A DNA stretch of 64,000 nt from Pyxidicoccus fallax (lineage in GTDB: Bacteria > Myxococcota > Myxococcia > Myxococcales > Myxococcaceae). The notes under the pieces are model-generated. The model worked only from the letters and a program-made list of their open reading frames with translations, made no database searches and was not told the origin of the DNA. Below are positions 8,901-16,344 of the stretch, piece by piece. The stretch's first letter is position 1. The number at the start of each line of letters is the position of its first letter. The DNA lies in the NCBI RefSeq assembly GCF_012933655.1, contig NZ_JABBJJ010000002.1:1-64000 (forward strand). Direction: 5' to 3'. Both the position numbers and the translations under genes were made by a program.

Positions 8901-9391
8901 CGTGGCTGCCGGAGGGCGGATACTTCCTGGGTGCGGTGGCGGACCCGCGGCTGCAGCGAGCGGAGCTCATCGAGGACAACAACATCGTCACGGGCAGCCG
9001 CATCGGCGTGGGCCTGAGGCCGGACTTCGTCATCACGGGGGTCTTCGCACCCGCCAGCGTGCGGCAGGGCGCCGCGTTCGCGGTGAACGTCATGGTGTGC
9101 AACCAGGGGCAGGCCCCGAGCACCACGGACGTGGACCTGTTCCTCTCCGCGGACGGCGTCATCCGCCCGCCGGCGGGCTCGCTGCCGCCGGAGGACCTCT
9201 ACCTGGGCACGGTGACGGGGGTGTCGCTCGGCGTGGGCCAGTGCGTCATTCGCTCGCGCATGGTGAACGCCAACGTGATGACCACGGGCGCGTACTTCGT
9301 GGGCGCCGTGGCGGACGCGGCCGGAGCGCGTCAGGAAATCCTCGAGGACAACAACGCCCAGCCGGGCACCATCGTGTCCGTCACGCCTTGA
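5903..9391 (+). CDS. Lipoprotein with nine tandem CARDB domains
   Basis: The 1162-residue product starts with a lipoprotein signal (ASVAAGC, Cys22), so it should be anchored in the envelope or exposed at the surface. Nine CARDB-type (cell-adhesion-related, bacterial) beta-sandwich repeats of about 125 residues follow, starting near residues 42, 158, 287, 411, 540, 665, 793, 916 and 1040. Each opens with PDFVVT-like residues, has VTVCNQG in the middle and closes with EDNN. Two Cys per repeat (in VCNQG and in GQC) may form a disulfide. No catalytic domain is present. A role in adhesion or as a scaffold is inferred from the fold. A GGGAGC ribosome site precedes the ATG. Confidence 0.85.
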   Translation: MQRNIGRTFVGALALASVAAGCTSKDDSGESLTETKQGLGGPDFVVTALRAPPSTPPGSPFEATVTVCNQGDVGIGTEVALVLSDDTSLSISTDTRGGSVHLGYLPAGGCETRSLQVSPAPSAGAWYVGALVDPYGRELESDERNNTRLHGPMSVGYGPDFVVTRVDGPPSAREGQLLSFFATVCNQGTEPGDAPVELSLSTDTVIRPGTGPLDDAPFGRAPSDTLRPGQCQTLPVQGRVQTPFPSSGSAYYVGAVVDPQASRPELREDNNTHAAFRIGVGDAPDFVVTSVTGPASVQRFQPFPVQVTVCNQGTQAGGAQVGLFMSADAVIRPNTGPGPMEDAPAGQASVGFLVPGQCSTLPVQAYAQLPPQGEEGPYHLGAVVDPNGTVSEILEDNNTSSGHRLGVGHRPDFVVTAVKAPASVREGEPHGAQVTVCNQGTAWGDTEVELYMSVDEVIHPRIGQASSEDRLVGRGVSGLLAPSQCTTLAMPGEAGLPYPGTPGAYHLGAVVDPRQWMTELREDNNTSAGQRLGVGDGPDFVVTAVKGPASVREGEPHGAQVTVCNQGTEWGAAEVEVYLSADEHIQPSDNSGPSEDRFVGGAPTDTLAPGQCTTLAVPGSTWLPAPGMPGGYQLGAVVDPRNQRTELREDNNIASGYRIGVGAEPDFIITAVKGPASVQVGQSLTAQVTVCNQGTEPSGTWVELLLSADAILRPNPGGGMVEDLRVGEALVDVLQPGRCATVPVTGLATPPPPGSQGAYYLGAVVDPRGQDLELREDNNIASGYRLGLGTESDFVVTSVTGPFSVQPGSAFSVSVAVCNQGQQGGIADVDVYLSADATVRPTSLAPAEDFPVGTVRGVALSPGQCATRTVSATAPSVVEGAYYLGAVVDPRNDAVELIEDNNVFTGNRIGVGSREDFVVTAVTGPSSVKPGSTFSASVTVCNRGQQAATVDVDVYLSADRVIRPASPPRFVEDFLLGTVAGVSLNAGQCASHALGVTALSWLPEGGYFLGAVADPRLQRAELIEDNNIVTGSRIGVGLRPDFVITGVFAPASVRQGAAFAVNVMVCNQGQAPSTTDVDLFLSADGVIRPPAGSLPPEDLYLGTVTGVSLGVGQCVIRSRMVNANVMTTGAYFVGAVADAAGARQEILEDNNAQPGTIVSVTP

Positions 9392-9771
9392 GCTGAGTCG
9401 TAAGAGCCGGCCCGCCTCGTCCCTTCGCCCCGGGGCGCGGCGTGTGCCGGGGCTCTTCAGCGAATCGTCGATGCGGCGCGCGGGCGGCAGGCTGGAGACG
9501 GCCCGGTGCTTGGGGGTCTACCGGAGTGATGGAGCGCAGGAGCCGCCCGTTCCGGTCGATGCACTCGCCCATGCTCGAGGTCCGCGTCGGCCTGCCAATG
9601 CTTGCGGATGCACTCGTACCCAAGATACAACAATATTCCGATTGTTCATGTAAAGCTGGTTTTCGCAAAGACACTTCGAGGCTTCGCTCATCGAGGGGGA
9701 AGCCCCCGAGTGAAAGCCGCCGCGACGAGGCGCTCCGCCTCGCCGACCCCCTGCAACGAGGAGCGCGGGTG
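9392..9771. other. Gene-poor interval upstream of lipoprotein gene
   Basis: About 380 bp without a convincing gene. Frames here are short and mutually antisense. A local AT-rich stretch at 9630-9665 stands out against the GC-rich surroundings and may hold the promoter of the next gene, but I see no clear -35/-10 pair. Confidence 0.4.
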
Positions 9772-11190
9772 ATGCTGCACAAGACGGGTGTTCCCACCAT
9801 TCTCATCTGGAGCAGCCTGTGTCTGCTCATGGCATGTGACAACACGCCCAGGGCCACAGAGGTCATCAAGTCCCATGGCCCTGAAGAGGGCTCCGCGGCG
9901 CTGGTGCTTCTCATCGAGCGGGCAGGCGGCGAGGGGCCGTACGTCGAGGGGGCGACGGAGCACTTCCGCGTCGTCACCTCGGACGAGACGTTCAAGTCGG
10001 TGCGCTGGAGCGTGAGCGCGGGTCTCGTCACGCCCGACTCCGAGCGCGTCAGCTGGACGCTGCCCCCGGCTGGACAGGCCGTCCTGTCCGTATCGGTGGA
10101 GACGCAGTCGGGGAAGACGGCCGAGGGCGCATTCACGTTCAACGTGGTCGCCGCTTCGCTCGCCGCGGGCATCGCCATCGATTCGGGACCGGATGTGACG
10201 GGCAGCGCCTGCGAGCTCGCGTTCGACAACGCCGGAAGGGGGCACCTCCTCTACCTCAACGACACCCACCGCTCCCTCTGGTACGCGCGCTGGGATGGCA
10301 CGACCTGGACGAGGGAGCAGGTGGACGGTCCCGGCTTCGGCACCGGGGGTTTCATCTCGGCCTTCGCGCTCGCGCTCGACGCCGTGAGCGGGACACCGCA
10401 CGTCGCGTACCTGAAGGGGTATGGCAGCCCGGGTGGTGCGCCCGGCTTCAATCGCATTTGGTACGCCACGCGCGTCAATGGCGCGTGGGTCACCGAGAAC
10501 ACGGCTCCCGTGAATCGCTCCCCCAACACCCGGGTCAGCATCGCACTCGACCCCGCGCAGGGACTGCGGCCCGTCATCGTCGTCAGTGACAACGTCACCT
10601 CCCTCTCGTCGCTGACCCGGACGGCGCCAAACACCTGGAGCCCCGCGATCATCGATGCCACGTCCGGCACCGCGGTCGAGTACGTCATGGGCGATGTCGC
10701 CTTCGATGCGGCGGGGACGTTGTACATCCCCGTGACCACGGGCAGCGGCGGGCCCATCTACCTGACCGCGGTCCGGGGGACGACGGCCGAAAGCCTCCGC
10801 CTGGAGCCGGTGGACCTCGCGAACCGCTGGCTCCCGATGGTCTGGGGACCTGGCAACCATCTCCTGATGCTGGCGAGCGGTGGCTCGCTGGGTGCGAGGA
10901 TGGGCCTGCTGGACATCACCGTCGCGAGCCCCTTCTCCGCGAGCACGTACACCGCCTTTCCGGTCGACAACGAGAACGACGCCAGCGACCTGGCGTATGC
11001 CGGCAAGCTGTTCATCGCCCACCGCCATGGGACGGCACTCGAGCTCATCACCCCCGACGCACGGAACCTCTGGACGTACACCCAGATTGGGACGGCGCAG
11101 TCGTCGTCGCGCCCGAGCATCGCGGTGCGCCCCACGACCGGCGTGGCCCACGTCTGCTACCAGCGCGATGACAAGGTGAGCTTCCAATAG
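9772..11190 (+). CDS. Hypothetical lipoprotein, beta-propeller-like
   Basis: The 472-residue protein begins with a lipoprotein signal ending LLMAC (Cys22). GAGGAG lies about 8 bases before the ATG, which decides this start over the longer open frame. Residues 40-130 resemble an Ig-like segment. From about 140 onward there are repeated phrases of the kind 'xHLLYLND', 'PHVAYLKG', 'GVAHVCYQRDD', spaced 40-60 residues apart. This pattern is common in bacterial proteins predicted to fold as six- or seven-bladed propellers. I assign no enzymatic function. It lies 380 bp after the CARDB gene and may share its surface role. Confidence 0.7.
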   Translation: MLHKTGVPTILIWSSLCLLMACDNTPRATEVIKSHGPEEGSAALVLLIERAGGEGPYVEGATEHFRVVTSDETFKSVRWSVSAGLVTPDSERVSWTLPPAGQAVLSVSVETQSGKTAEGAFTFNVVAASLAAGIAIDSGPDVTGSACELAFDNAGRGHLLYLNDTHRSLWYARWDGTTWTREQVDGPGFGTGGFISAFALALDAVSGTPHVAYLKGYGSPGGAPGFNRIWYATRVNGAWVTENTAPVNRSPNTRVSIALDPAQGLRPVIVVSDNVTSLSSLTRTAPNTWSPAIIDATSGTAVEYVMGDVAFDAAGTLYIPVTTGSGGPIYLTAVRGTTAESLRLEPVDLANRWLPMVWGPGNHLLMLASGGSLGARMGLLDITVASPFSASTYTAFPVDNENDASDLAYAGKLFIAHRHGTALELITPDARNLWTYTQIGTAQSSSRPSIAVRPTTGVAHVCYQRDDKVSFQ

Positions 11191-11221
11191 GCGCTGGCCT
11201 CGAAAGGAAGATGGACAACAG

Positions 11222-11461
11222 ATGAAGCGGCTGTGGCTGGTGGTGCTCGCGGTCGCGGGCCTCCCCAGGCAGCAGGCCTACCTCAAGGCCTTCAACACGG
11301 AGGTGGACGACTCGTTTGGCGGAGGCACTGCGCTGTCGGGAGATGGCCACACCCTGGCGGTGGGGGCGTCCAATGAGGACAGCAGGGCCACTGGCGTCAA
11401 CGGCAACCCCGCGGATGAAAGCAGCGAAGAAGCCGCCGCCGTCTACATCTTCGGCCGCTGA
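11222..11461 (+). pseudogene. Truncated FG-GAP repeat lipoprotein (stub)
   Basis: The 79 codons join a short hydrophobic leader directly to QQAYLKAFN, DDSFGGGTALSGDGHTLAVG, and an ending EEAAAVYIFGR. This is one FG-GAP-like repeat of a large myxobacterial secreted family that normally has many such repeats and several hundred residues. The leader lacks a proper lipobox or cleavage region, as if an internal deletion fused the start of the gene to one repeat. A GGAAG ribosome site is retained. It may be a pseudogene or a very short secreted peptide. Confidence 0.55.
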
Positions 11462-11479
11462 GCAGCTTGATTATCTGCG

Positions 11480-11497
11480 CACGCCTTTCCGGGCGTG
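11480..11497. terminator. Small hairpin between convergent genes
   Basis: CACGCC and GGCGTG pair across a 6-base loop just downstream of the FG-GAP stub and before the stop of the leftward SDR gene. There is no T-tract. Confidence 0.25.
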
Positions 11498-11535
11498 AGC
11501 CGCTCTCGTGGAGGGCGCCCTGGACCCTCTGCTAA

Positions 11536-12297
11536 TTAGGGGCTTGTGCGGGCCATCTCCACGGCGTCCGCGCCCGCGGGCAGGCGGAGCGGAGCGGACG
11601 GGTCGGTCACCGCGCGCCAGATGGCCTCCGCCACGTCGAGCGACCGGGTGAACGGCTCCGACTGCTGCGCCGTCCTCCGCTCGAAGATGCCCCGCACGAA
11701 GTCGGCGTAGGACTCGGGGACGGTGACGCCCTGGTCCCGCATCCGGGCCTGCGCGTTCTGCCCGAAGGGCGTCTCCGGGGACCGGCCCGGAATCACCAGG
11801 CTCACCCGTACATTGACGGCCTGGAGCTCCAGCGCCAGCGACTCGGTGAACGCGTTGAGCGCCGCCTTGCTCGCGGTGTAGACGGAGAGCAGCGGGAGTG
11901 GCTTGAACGTCGTGCCCGACGAGACGTTCACGATGACCCCCGCCTTGCGCTGCCGGAACCCGGGCAGGAACGCCTGGGTCACGGACATCACGCCGAACAC
12001 GTTCGTTTCGAAGGTGTTGCGGACCGTCTCCATCGGGGTGCCTTCGAAGACGCTCATCAGGCCCACGCCCGCGTTGTTGACCAACACGTCGATGGGGCCG
12101 GCGGCCTCCGCCAGCGCGTGGATGCTCTTCGGGTCGGTGACGTCGAGCGGGAGCACGCGCAGGTGCTCGGAGCGGGGCAGGACGTCCTCGCGCGGCGTGC
12201 GCATCGTGGCGATGACCTTCCAGCCGCGCTCGAGGAAGTAGCGGGCGGTATCGAGGCCGAAGCCGGACGAGCAGCCGGTGATCAGAATCGTCTTCAT
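11536..12297 (-). CDS. SDR family oxidoreductase
   Basis: This 253-residue protein is a classical short-chain dehydrogenase/reductase. It has the N-terminal nucleotide-binding TGCSSGFG motif, the structural VNNAG motif, the catalytic Ser in VNVSSG and the YTASK catalytic Tyr/Lys pair. Loss of an Arg/Asp signature after beta-2 was not analysed, so cofactor choice (NAD or NADP) is open. The substrate is unknown. An AGGAG site precedes the ATG. It is divergent from an AraC-type regulator across 98 bp, an arrangement that usually means the regulator controls it. Confidence 0.9.
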   Translation of the reverse strand: MKTILITGCSSGFGLDTARYFLERGWKVIATMRTPREDVLPRSEHLRVLPLDVTDPKSIHALAEAAGPIDVLVNNAGVGLMSVFEGTPMETVRNTFETNVFGVMSVTQAFLPGFRQRKAGVIVNVSSGTTFKPLPLLSVYTASKAALNAFTESLALELQAVNVRVSLVIPGRSPETPFGQNAQARMRDQGVTVPESYADFVRGIFERRTAQQSEPFTRSLDVAEAIWRAVTDPSAPLRLPAGADAVEMARTSP

Positions 12298-12395
12298 GGT
12301 GTCTCCTGGGAGGTGGCTTTCGGTGACGGATATACGGAGCGATGTCCGGACCTGCTACAACAGGGAGTCCAGATTTCATTCGCAGGAGTCCGGTC

Positions 12396-13301
12396 ATGGT
12401 GGATCCGCTCGCTGAAGTCGTCACGCTGCTCCAGCCGGGCGCGCCGTTCTCGAAGCTCGTCAGCGCCGCGGGCCGGTGGAGGGTGCGGCGCGCGGAAGCA
12501 GGGCGGCCCTTCTACTGCGCGGTCCTCATGGGGCGGATGCGCCTGGCCATCGACGGACGCGAGCCGGTCATCCTGGAGAAGGGGGACTTCGTCCTCGTCC
12601 CCGCGGCGTTCGACTTCACGACGACGAGCGTCGAGCCGCCCAAGGGGAAGCACGAGACGCCGCGCATCATGTTGCCCGATGGGGAGATCCGGAACGGTGA
12701 ACACCACGGTCCGCCGGATGTCCGGCTGATGGTGGGCTACTGCGTCTTCGCCTCTCCGGACGCGAGCCTGCTCGTGTCGCTCCTGCCCCAGTTCGTGCAT
12801 GTCCGCGGTGAGCAGCGGCTCTCCTCCCTCGTGGAGCTCCTGCGGGAGGAGTCGCGCGAACGGCGGCCCGCGCGCGAGGTCATCCTCGCCCGCCTCATGG
12901 AGGTGCTCCTCATCGAAGCGCTTCGTTCCACGGCGGGCACCGCCGCGTCGCCGGGCCTGCTGCGCGGGCTCGCCGACGAGCGCCTGGCCGTCGCGATCCG
13001 CCGGATGCACGAGCACCCGACCCGGGCGTGGACCGTGGCGCAGCTGGCGAAGGAGGCCGCGCTGTCGCGCTCGACGTTCTTCGAGCGCTTCAGCCGCGCG
13101 GTGGGCGTGGCCCCCATGGAGTACCTGCTCGGCTGGCGCATGGCCCTGGCGAAGGACCTGCTGCGGCGCAAGAAGGAGGTCACGGTCGCGGAGGTCGCGG
13201 AGCAGGTTGGCTACGGCTCCGCGAGCACCTTCAGCGTGGCCTTCACCCGCCACGTCGGACTGCCGCCCACGCATTACGCGCGGGAGCGGGCGGCGTCGTG
13301 A
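12396..13301 (+). CDS. AraC-family regulator with cupin N-terminal domain
   Basis: The 301-residue protein has an N-terminal effector domain of the AraC-binding-like cupin type (PF12852-like; about residues 5-175). A C-terminal AraC DNA-binding domain follows with two helix-turn-helix units (about 200-297), including LAKEAALSRSTFFERFSR and the VAEQVGYGSASTFSVAF signature. The start at 12396 is favoured by AGGAG seven bases upstream; an ATG at 12342 would add 18 residues. It is divergent from the SDR gene, so the shared 98-bp region probably holds its operator. Confidence 0.9.
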   Translation: MVDPLAEVVTLLQPGAPFSKLVSAAGRWRVRRAEAGRPFYCAVLMGRMRLAIDGREPVILEKGDFVLVPAAFDFTTTSVEPPKGKHETPRIMLPDGEIRNGEHHGPPDVRLMVGYCVFASPDASLLVSLLPQFVHVRGEQRLSSLVELLREESRERRPAREVILARLMEVLLIEALRSTAGTAASPGLLRGLADERLAVAIRRMHEHPTRAWTVAQLAKEAALSRSTFFERFSRAVGVAPMEYLLGWRMALAKDLLRRKKEVTVAEVAEQVGYGSASTFSVAFTRHVGLPPTHYARERAAS

Positions 13302-13403
13302 GAGCAGCCGGGCGGACCGGCCCCGGGCGAAGGCCCTGGAGGGACACCGGCAAGGGGGCTCATGCGGCCTGTCCACCGGCCGGGAGCATCGCTCGGGCGG
13401 CGC

Positions 13404-13463
13404 TGTCAGCGGCCCTGCTCGGCCTCTCTGCACCCTCCCTCCCCCTCAACAGGTCAGTCGATG
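13404..13463 (-). repeat. Dispersed repeat, short degenerate copy
   Basis: GTCAGCGGCCCTGCTCGGCC through CCCCCTCAAC to GTCGATGG matches, on the minus strand, the left end of the repeat at 56026 with scattered changes. It lies in the 268-bp gap between two convergent genes; I see nothing else in that gap. Confidence 0.45.
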
Positions 13464-13569
13464 GCGGCCCATCAGGGCGAGTCGATGCGCAGCACGGACT
13501 CTCTGGCTCAGCGTCGCCCGGAGGGCCGCCAGCTCCTTGCAGGGGACCTGCTGCGATGCGCCCCCACCC

Positions 13570-14979
13570 TCAGGCGCCGTCCAGGGGGTTCTCCTGCCAG
13601 CCGACCTGCTGGTTGAGCTGGTGGGCCGCGACCGCCGCCGCTCGCCCGAGCATGCCGGTGTAGGTGGGAAACGAGAACGGGACTCGCGCCAGCTCCGCGA
13701 CCCGCATCCGCGCCGCGATGGCGATTGCCGCCGCCTGCGCTGTCTCAGCGGCCCTCTCGCCGACGATATGGCACCCCAACACGGTGCCCGAGCGGTCGAC
13801 GACGAGCTTGCAGAAGCCCGTCGTCCTCCCATCGATGATGGTGCGGGTGGCCGAGTCGCAGCGAACCATCGCCACGATGACATCGTGGGTTTCACGGGCC
13901 TCCGCTTCGGTCAGTCCCACCTGCGCGTACTCGGGGTCCGTGAAGCTGGCGATGGGGTTCACGGAGTATTCGCTCGTCAGGTGGGTGTCGAGCACGGCAT
14001 TCGTCGCGGCGACGAAGCCGTCCTGCATCGCCGGGGGGACCAGCATTCGCCGGCCCGTGACGTCGCCCGCGGCGAAGATGTGGTGGGCGGAGGTCCGGAG
14101 CTGGTCGTCCACGGCGATGAAGCCGCGAGCCGACGTCTCGACCCCCGCGGCCGCCAGGTTCAGCCCCGCGACGTCCGCGGCCCAGCCAATCGCGACGACG
14201 GCGAGCGCCGCCTCCGCTCGCTCCTGGGCGCCAGCATGGGTGAAGTTCATCCGGACGCCGTCCCGCGTCCGCTCGAACGAGTCGATGGTGCCGAAGCCCT
14301 CGCGCACGTCGATGCCCGCCTCGCGCAGCGCGGCCCTGACGGCCACGGCCACGTCCCCGTCCTCGGTGCGCAGGATTCCAGGGCCCGCCTCGAAGAGCTG
14401 GACGCGCGAGCCGAAGGCGTTGAAGACCGAGGCCAGCTGCACCCCGGTGGCTCCCCCGCCGACGACCAGGAGTGAGGGCGGGACCTGGGTCAGGCTCCAC
14501 GCATCGCTGTGGGTGGCCGTCAGCTCGGCGCCTGGGACCGGGAGCGGGCGGCTGATTCCTCCGGCGCAGATGATGAACCTGTCCGCCCGCAGCCGCTGGC
14601 CGCTTTCTGTCTCCAGGGTGTGCTCGTCGAGAAAGCGCGCGGTGCCCGCCTTCTCGCGCACGGTGACTCCAAGGTCCTCGAGCTGCTCTCGAAGAATCGA
14701 GTGCTCGCGCACGTCGTCGACGACCTCGCGCACCCGGCCGAGCAGGTGGTCGTAGTCCAGCCGCGGCGTCCCCGTTTCGATTCCATACCGGTGACACTGG
14801 CGGACCTCTCGCATCAGCCGGGCTGCATGGGCGAGCGTCCGCACTGGAACAGGTCCGTCATTGGCGGCCATGCCACCATATTCAGCGCGGGTGACGAGCG
14901 TCGTTCGTGCTCCCAGGATGGCGGCACGCATCGCCGCCGCCAGTCCCGCCGGTCCGGCGCCAATGATCAACACATCCAT
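13570..14979 (-). CDS. FAD-dependent pyridine nucleotide oxidoreductase lacking the redox disulfide
   Basis: The 469-residue protein has the class I flavoprotein disulfide reductase layout. An FAD site (GAGPAG, residues 7-12) is followed by an NAD(P) site (VVGGGATGV), a second FAD motif (IFAAGDVTG, about residue 300) and a C-terminal dimerisation domain with the closing PTYTGML, like mercuric reductases. The canonical CxxxxC that should follow the first FAD site is missing: the segment reads EYGGMAANDGPVPVRTL. It therefore cannot work by dithiol exchange and may act as an NAD(P)H-dependent electron donor. It is the last gene of the DyP operon, 11 bp after the peroxidase gene. GAGGAG precedes the ATG. 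Confidence 0.85.
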   Translation of the reverse strand: MDVLIIGAGPAGLAAAMRAAILGARTTLVTRAEYGGMAANDGPVPVRTLAHAARLMREVRQCHRYGIETGTPRLDYDHLLGRVREVVDDVREHSILREQLEDLGVTVREKAGTARFLDEHTLETESGQRLRADRFIICAGGISRPLPVPGAELTATHSDAWSLTQVPPSLLVVGGGATGVQLASVFNAFGSRVQLFEAGPGILRTEDGDVAVAVRAALREAGIDVREGFGTIDSFERTRDGVRMNFTHAGAQERAEAALAVVAIGWAADVAGLNLAAAGVETSARGFIAVDDQLRTSAHHIFAAGDVTGRRMLVPPAMQDGFVAATNAVLDTHLTSEYSVNPIASFTDPEYAQVGLTEAEARETHDVIVAMVRCDSATRTIIDGRTTGFCKLVVDRSGTVLGCHIVGERAAETAQAAAIAIAARMRVAELARVPFSFPTYTGMLGRAAAVAAHQLNQQVGWQENPLDGA

Positions 14980-14990
14980 CGTCCGCTCCT

Positions 14991-16328
14991 CTAGGTACGC
15001 AGGTCTCCGAGCCAACGCAGGGCCTGGAGTCCCGGCATGAAGGCGTATTCACCGCCGCGCGTGGTGACGAAGCGCTGCAGGCCCGTCAGGCGGCGGCGAA
15101 TCGGGCGGTGGGGAATCGAGAACTCACCCCTGCCGTCATGGGCTCCGGCGAGCGGGTCCTTCGTGTGTCCCCCACCGAAGAAGGCGCCTTCGTTCATCCA
15201 TTCCGACTGCACGAACTCGAACTGGCGTCCGAGGTGCGCGCCGACGAATGCGAACATCAACCCTCGCTCGACACCGTCGTCTTCGAGGACTCCCTCGGGC
15301 AGAGGAGGGCCGTACGAGGTGCCCCGCCGAAGCATCCGATGCAGGCTGACGACGCCGGCGACCGAGGCGTCGCGCGGGTTCGCTCGCCGGATGTGCGAGC
15401 CGGGCGGGGTCTTGTACCCAATCGCATCGTCCTCTTGAAAGAGGAAGTCGTTGTTGCGCCGGGGGTCGGCGCCCAGCTCGGGGTCATCATGAAAGGGGCA
15501 CCGTGCGAGAGGCGCTCCACTGCGCCAGCGCCCCATCATCTTCGCGGCGAGCCACTCTTCCTCCCCTGCCGCCCTGGCGTTGGCCTTCAGGTACTGGCGG
15601 AACTTCGCCACATCCTGGTGCAGCTTGCGGAAGGCGACGTAGGTCCCATTGCGGCCCAGGGCTTCGGGTACCGGCGCGGGAGGAAGTCCACCCGTTTCGT
15701 CCGGGTAGCCGAGCACGAACTCGCCTGCCTTGAGGGGACGCTCGTGTGGGTTGGAGCCGGGAACGGACGAGCCTTCGATTCCCGGAAAGCTGATTCCATC
15801 CTTGAAGCCAAAGGCCTCCCTGCCGGTGGCCAGCGAATGACAATCCTGGCGCCAGAGTGCGCGAATGCCGGGCAGGTCCTGGTAGGCACGGCGCGCACGC
15901 TCCAGCGCGCGCTCGAGCTGTTCCGTTTCCGGAGCGAGCGCGACCAGGATGACGTGGACCTTCCGGCTCCCCAGGGGCTTCTCCCAATGTTCGGGGTTGC
16001 TGGGGCCGGTATCTCCCAGCGCCTCGGCCCGCGCGGCCATGCCCTGCCGGAACTCCCACGCGAAGCTGGCGAGCGAAGCCTCGGGGACGCCGAGCGCCTC
16101 GAGCCCGGAATACGTGAGCGCGACGCTCACCCACGTATCGCCCGCGGGGCTCGTCAGGTGCGCGGCCGAGGCGACGACTTCACTCAGCCGTCGCATGAGC
16201 GCGCGTCCCGCGGCCGGGTCCTCGATGTGCAGCAGGATGTAGGTCGCGGCGTAGGGGGAGGGCCGCGCACTCAGGAGGCCGCTCTGGATGTTCTCCAACT
16301 CGAGCGCGCTGCCGTCATTCCCGTCCAT
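14991..16328 (-). CDS. DyP-type haem peroxidase
   Basis: The 445-residue protein matches dye-decolorising peroxidases. It has two ferredoxin-like halves and the distal GxxDG motif in FGFKDGIS (near residue 176), whose Asp assists peroxide cleavage. The likely proximal haem ligand is the His in GSHIRRANPR (near residue 311), followed by Arg residues. The C-terminal half has MFAFVGAHLGRQFEFVQ, a family signature. No Sec or Tat signal is visible, so it should be cytoplasmic. DyP enzymes oxidise dyes, phenols and some haem-derived substrates with H2O2. It sits inside a four-gene operon with 16- and 11-bp gaps. No encapsulin gene is adjacent. Confidence 0.88.
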   Translation of the reverse strand: MDGNDGSALELENIQSGLLSARPSPYAATYILLHIEDPAAGRALMRRLSEVVASAAHLTSPAGDTWVSVALTYSGLEALGVPEASLASFAWEFRQGMAARAEALGDTGPSNPEHWEKPLGSRKVHVILVALAPETEQLERALERARRAYQDLPGIRALWRQDCHSLATGREAFGFKDGISFPGIEGSSVPGSNPHERPLKAGEFVLGYPDETGGLPPAPVPEALGRNGTYVAFRKLHQDVAKFRQYLKANARAAGEEEWLAAKMMGRWRSGAPLARCPFHDDPELGADPRRNNDFLFQEDDAIGYKTPPGSHIRRANPRDASVAGVVSLHRMLRRGTSYGPPLPEGVLEDDGVERGLMFAFVGAHLGRQFEFVQSEWMNEGAFFGGGHTKDPLAGAHDGRGEFSIPHRPIRRRLTGLQRFVTTRGGEYAFMPGLQALRWLGDLRT

Positions 16329-16344
16329 GGCCGCTCCCCGCCGC

